This document shows positions 35,672 through 38,828 of a stretch of DNA of 38,828 bases, piece by piece (within the stretch, counting starts at the first letter, position 1; each line of letters opens with the position of its first letter). Position numbers and translations under genes: made by a program. A model generated the notes under the pieces. That model was not told the DNA's origin. It made no database searches and saw only the letters and a list, made by a program, of their open reading frames with translations. The stretch lies in contig JAPPOJ010000262.1 of the NCBI GenBank assembly GCA_028817975.1, positions 1-38,828 of the forward strand, written 5' to 3'. Source of the stretch: Zetaproteobacteria bacterium (GTDB lineage Bacteria > Bdellovibrionota_B > Oligoflexia > Oligoflexales > Bog-1112).

Positions 35672-36898
35672 TTAGTGCATTGCTGTGGTCTTGAACATGC
35701 GCCGACGTATTTCCTTACCTAAGCTTAGCCTTTCCAGGTAAGCGTGTTTGCTGGCAGAGCTGTTCTCTTCCGCGCGGCGCAACAGGTAGGGGATCGCATG
35801 TTGTACAGGGCCGTATGGGACAAACTTAACCACGTTGGCTCCTCGTTTAGATAGATTGTAGCTTATCTCGTCACACATGCCGAAGAGTTGAGAGAAACAA
35901 ACCCGGTCGAGCAGGTGTTTCTCTTTTCCTTGCAAGTAAGCTTGCTCGATGGACTGCTCGTTGTGTGTCCCTAAAAAAAGGTGCACGGGTGTGGGGAACT
36001 CTAGGCAAGTTGAGATTGCTTGATCAAAAGCGTCGTCGGTTTGTTGCTTGGTAGGAAAGATCGGGGATGGTATGCCCCTTTGTACTGCATGTAAGTTTTC
36101 TTCTTCCATGTAGGCACCGCGTACAAGTTTGATGCCGATGTGCACATTTTTTTGGCTTAGTTGTTCTAGAAAGCTTTTGAGATATGCGGGGCGATCATGG
36201 CGATACATTTGTATGGTCTGGTAGACCGTAGGATAGTTGATATTGTACTGTGTCATCAACTGCTCCACGAAATGGTCAATCGCGGGTTGTACCCATGAGT
36301 GTTCGGCATCGATTAAGACGGAGACTGATTTTGCGAGTGCGTATTCTAAAATGTTGTGCAATGCCTGCTGAGAAAGGTGAAGGTGCTCTTGTTCTGTGGG
36401 GGTAAGGCTTTGATGTGTAGAGAGTTGTTGCAGAGTTTTGGGGGGAATCACTGCAGAAAGCTTAACCACCACAAACTTTTTGTACTGTGCGTGAGCTGCA
36501 TCGATTGCTTTGAGTAGCTCATGGGAAAATTCTTCAAGGCCAGTAAGTGCATGGACTCCCTCAATGGCATAGTCAAATGCGGCACACATGCCACGGGGAA
36601 GGTCGGTGTGAAATCGTTGGATGGCTGTTTCAATCGTCTCTCCGCCGCAAAAGTGATAATGCATGGACCCTGAGACGGGAGCGTGCATAAAGTGGGGGAG
36701 GTGGAGTGCGCGTTTCATCATGGAGATTCCTGCTTTGGCTAAAACAGGGTGGGAAAGAGCCCATAAGAGGACGTATTTTTGGATGAGCTGTGTCCATGAG
36801 TGTTGCTGGTAAACCTCTGGATAAGAAAGTTTAGGGGCTAAGTGGTGGGGTCGACGAGGTGGCATGAGGTCAGATCTATGTCTTTGAGAGCACTGCAT
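35672..36898 (-). CDS. Proline dehydrogenase (stand-alone)
   Basis: 408 aa; 'VVVKLSAV', 'VSVLIDAEHSWVQPAID', 'IGIKLVRGAYMEEEN', 'VVKFVPYGPVQHAIPYLLRRAEENSS'. Confidence 0.93.
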   Translation of the reverse strand: MQCSQRHRSDLMPPRRPHHLAPKLSYPEVYQQHSWTQLIQKYVLLWALSHPVLAKAGISMMKRALHLPHFMHAPVSGSMHYHFCGGETIETAIQRFHTDLPRGMCAAFDYAIEGVHALTGLEEFSHELLKAIDAAHAQYKKFVVVKLSAVIPPKTLQQLSTHQSLTPTEQEHLHLSQQALHNILEYALAKSVSVLIDAEHSWVQPAIDHFVEQLMTQYNINYPTVYQTIQMYRHDRPAYLKSFLEQLSQKNVHIGIKLVRGAYMEEENLHAVQRGIPSPIFPTKQQTDDAFDQAISTCLEFPTPVHLFLGTHNEQSIEQAYLQGKEKHLLDRVCFSQLFGMCDEISYNLSKRGANVVKFVPYGPVQHAIPYLLRRAEENSSASKHAYLERLSLGKEIRRRMFKTTAMH

Positions 36899-36946
36899 GT
36901 GTATATCTCCAAAAGGTCGATGATTACCCGTTTGTTGACTTTACAC

Positions 36947-37600
36947 TTAGAGCCGGCTCTCTGTCCATGGTCGATAGAGTTCGTGGGAAATTTTGAGAGA
37001 CTCTAGGATTCTGCCCACGCAGAAATCGACGGTATCTAAGATCGTTTGGGGATGATGATAAAATCCGGGCATCATAGGAATGAGATGTGCACCGGCTTGG
37101 GAGAGTTCGAGCATGTTGCGTAGGTGAATGGTGTTAAAAGGTGATTCGCGTGGGCAGACAAGGAGCGGTCTTTTTTGTTTGAGCATCACGTCTGCAGCTC
37201 TTTCAATTAAGTTGGCAGAGACTCCATGCGCAATACGGCCAATCGTGCCCATGGAGCTTGGGACGATCACCATATGTGTGGCTGCAGCTGTTCCGCTGGC
37301 CACAGGGGTAAATAGGTCGTCATTACGAAACAGGCGGATATTGGTTGTTTTTTCAGTTTCGGCAGGATTTCTAAGTGCATCCAATAAAATCCGGCTGGGG
37401 ACTTTACAGCACCTTTTAGGGTTGAGTTCAAACTGAGCCACAGCCTTGCCTGCATCCGTGAAGCATAAGTATATACGTGAGACTTTGGGAATAAGCTGTG
37501 CGATCAGCCTCTCTGCAATTAAAGTTCCTGAAGCTCCGGTGATTCCAACAAGCACCCTGGATGTGTTTTGCTCGGAAAGTTGGTTCAATCTATACTCCAA
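36947..37600 (-). CDS. ubiX: Flavin prenyltransferase UbiX
   Basis: 217 aa; 'VLVGITGASGTLIAERLI', 'MVIVPSSMGTIGRIAHGVSANLIERAADVMLKQKRPLLVCPRESPFNTIHLRNM'. Confidence 0.95.
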   Translation of the reverse strand: MEYRLNQLSEQNTSRVLVGITGASGTLIAERLIAQLIPKVSRIYLCFTDAGKAVAQFELNPKRCCKVPSRILLDALRNPAETEKTTNIRLFRNDDLFTPVASGTAAATHMVIVPSSMGTIGRIAHGVSANLIERAADVMLKQKRPLLVCPRESPFNTIHLRNMLELSQAGAHLIPMMPGFYHHPQTILDTVDFCVGRILESLKISHELYRPWTESRL

Positions 37601-37662
37601 ATAAGTTATCTTTAGTCCTATTGACAGTTGCTGTAACCTTAACGGAATGGATTAAATCTGCA

Positions 37663-38598
37663 ATGAGTAAATTACAGGCGCTTCAAGTTTCAAATTTGAA
37701 GAAAACATATACGGGAGGGTTTGAAGCCCTGAAAGGATTGAATTTTAGTATTGATCAGGGAGACTTTTTTGCGTTATTAGGCCCAAATGGTGCGGGTAAG
37801 TCGACGACGATAGGCATTTTGTCTAGCTTGGTCAACAAAACCTCGGGCACAGTGAAGGTTTTTGGACATGACTTGGATGAAGATCCTATTGCTGTCAAAC
37901 GTTGTATTGGCCTTGTCCCTCAGGAATTTAATTTTAGTATCTTTGAACGGGTTCAAGATATTTTGAAACAACAGGCGGGTTACTACGGCCTCTCACGCCA
38001 TGCCGCAGAGCAAGGTGCGGAAAAATATTTGAAGTTGTTAGAGTTATACGATAAGAGGCATGAGCAATCTAAAAACCTTTCTGGAGGCATGAAAAGGCGG
38101 TTGATGATTGCACGGGCGATGATTCATGAGCCTAAACTATTGATCTTGGATGAACCTACAGCCGGGGTTGATGTCGAAATTCGCCATTCCATGTGGAAGT
38201 TTATCCGTTCGATTAATCGCCAGGGAACAACGGTCATTTTGACCACGCACTATTTAGAAGAAGTTGAGCAGTTATGCAAAAATGTTGCCATTATTGATAA
38301 AGGAGACTTGTTGTTTAACTCTTCTTTGAAGGATTTGTTAAGCCACACAGATCGACAGACATTTGTGCTGGATATTGCGGGGGGAGATATGAGTGCTTTG
38401 GATGCGCTTGATCATGTCCAGTGGCGTCAGGTGGAAGGGGGCTTTATCGAAGTTGAAATTGAGAAAGGTACCTCTTTGAATACCTTGTTTGCTTTTTTAA
38501 CGCAACATCATATTGAAGTACGGTCCATGCGTACCAAAAATAATCGTGTGGAGTCCTTATTTATGGACTTGATTCGACAGGGAGGAAATAAAGAGTGA
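37663..38598 (+). CDS. yadG: ABC-2 type exporter ATP-binding protein, YadG-like
   Basis: ORF 37561..38598 with ATG at 37663; 'LLGPNGAGKSTTIGILSSL', 'NLSGGMKRRLMIARAM', 'LLILDEPTAGVDVEIRHSMW'. Confidence 0.92.
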   Translation: MSKLQALQVSNLKKTYTGGFEALKGLNFSIDQGDFFALLGPNGAGKSTTIGILSSLVNKTSGTVKVFGHDLDEDPIAVKRCIGLVPQEFNFSIFERVQDILKQQAGYYGLSRHAAEQGAEKYLKLLELYDKRHEQSKNLSGGMKRRLMIARAMIHEPKLLILDEPTAGVDVEIRHSMWKFIRSINRQGTTVILTTHYLEEVEQLCKNVAIIDKGDLLFNSSLKDLLSHTDRQTFVLDIAGGDMSALDALDHVQWRQVEGGFIEVEIEKGTSLNTLFAFLTQHHIEVRSMRTKNNRVESLFMDLIRQGGNKE

Positions 38599-38828
38599 GT
38601 TTTGTCGAACAGTTTGCGGCTTTAGAGACCATTGTACGCAAAGAAATTCGTCGCTTTTTGCGGATATGGGTTCAAACCATTGTTCCGCCAGCGATTACGA
38701 TTACCTTATATTTTGTTATTTTTGGTAAGTTGATTGGACGTCAAATAGCAGACATTGATGGGTTTACTTACATGCAGTTCATTGTCCCTGGTTTGACCAT
38801 GATGAGTGTGATTACTAACTCTTATATG
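38595..38828 (+). CDS. yadH: ABC-2 type exporter permease, YadH-like (partial, runs off window)
   Basis: GTG at 38595 overlaps the yadG stop (GTGA), SD GGAGG; translation 'VSFVEQFAALETIVRKEIRRFLRIWVQTIVPPAITITLYFVIFGKLIG'. Confidence 0.88.
   Translation, partial: MSFVEQFAALETIVRKEIRRFLRIWVQTIVPPAITITLYFVIFGKLIGRQIADIDGFTYMQFIVPGLTMMSVITNSYM

Noticed and set aside
37621-37650. TTGACA upstream of the YadG-like gene
   Set aside because: No acceptable -10 at 16-18 nt spacing.
1-38828. Defence system, prophage, CRISPR array or transposon
   Set aside because: Scanned for repeat arrays, terminal repeats and nuclease/transposase/integrase motifs; none recognised. UvrB/UvrC are ordinary DNA repair.

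Overview
The window is a gene-dense chromosomal segment (about 33 supported CDSs) carrying mostly housekeeping and central-metabolism genes. No tRNA, rRNA, CRISPR array, transposase, integrase or phage gene was recognised. Left to right: an orphan transcription-factor-like protein with alpha-CTD-like and sigma-70 region 4-like segments; uvrC and uvrB (minus strand); a complete alternative complex III operon actABCDEF (plus); a TPR protein with a degenerate receiver domain; GTP-type PEP carboxykinase; a BrnQ transporter; a minus-strand operon of PP2C phosphatase, GYF_2-like tail-anchored protein and a small Cys-rich secreted-protein candidate; oppD, oppF and murG; an AstD-like aldehyde dehydrogenase missing most catalytic residues; a GYF_2 membrane protein; a divergent Lgt homolog; a polytopic membrane protein; a PilZ protein; sthA; a MinD/FlhG-like ATPase, a J-like/RodZ-HTH protein and an RluA-family synthase; an L,D-transpeptidase with a Csd6/Pgp2-like C-terminal region; a DsbA-family protein; proline dehydrogenase; ubiX; and a YadGH-type ABC exporter cut by the window end. 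Gene content (ACIII, PilZ, MinD/RodZ-HTH cluster, DsbA fusion) suggests a Bdellovibrio/Myxococcota-like lineage, but that is inference only. I see no obvious defence or mobile system. The best candidates for undescribed biology are the alpha-CTD/sigma4 protein, the pseudo-ALDH, the HPD-less J/RodZ-HTH protein, the pseudo-receiver TPR protein and the PP2C/GYF/Cys-rich operon. All family calls come from reading motifs by eye, with no database search.
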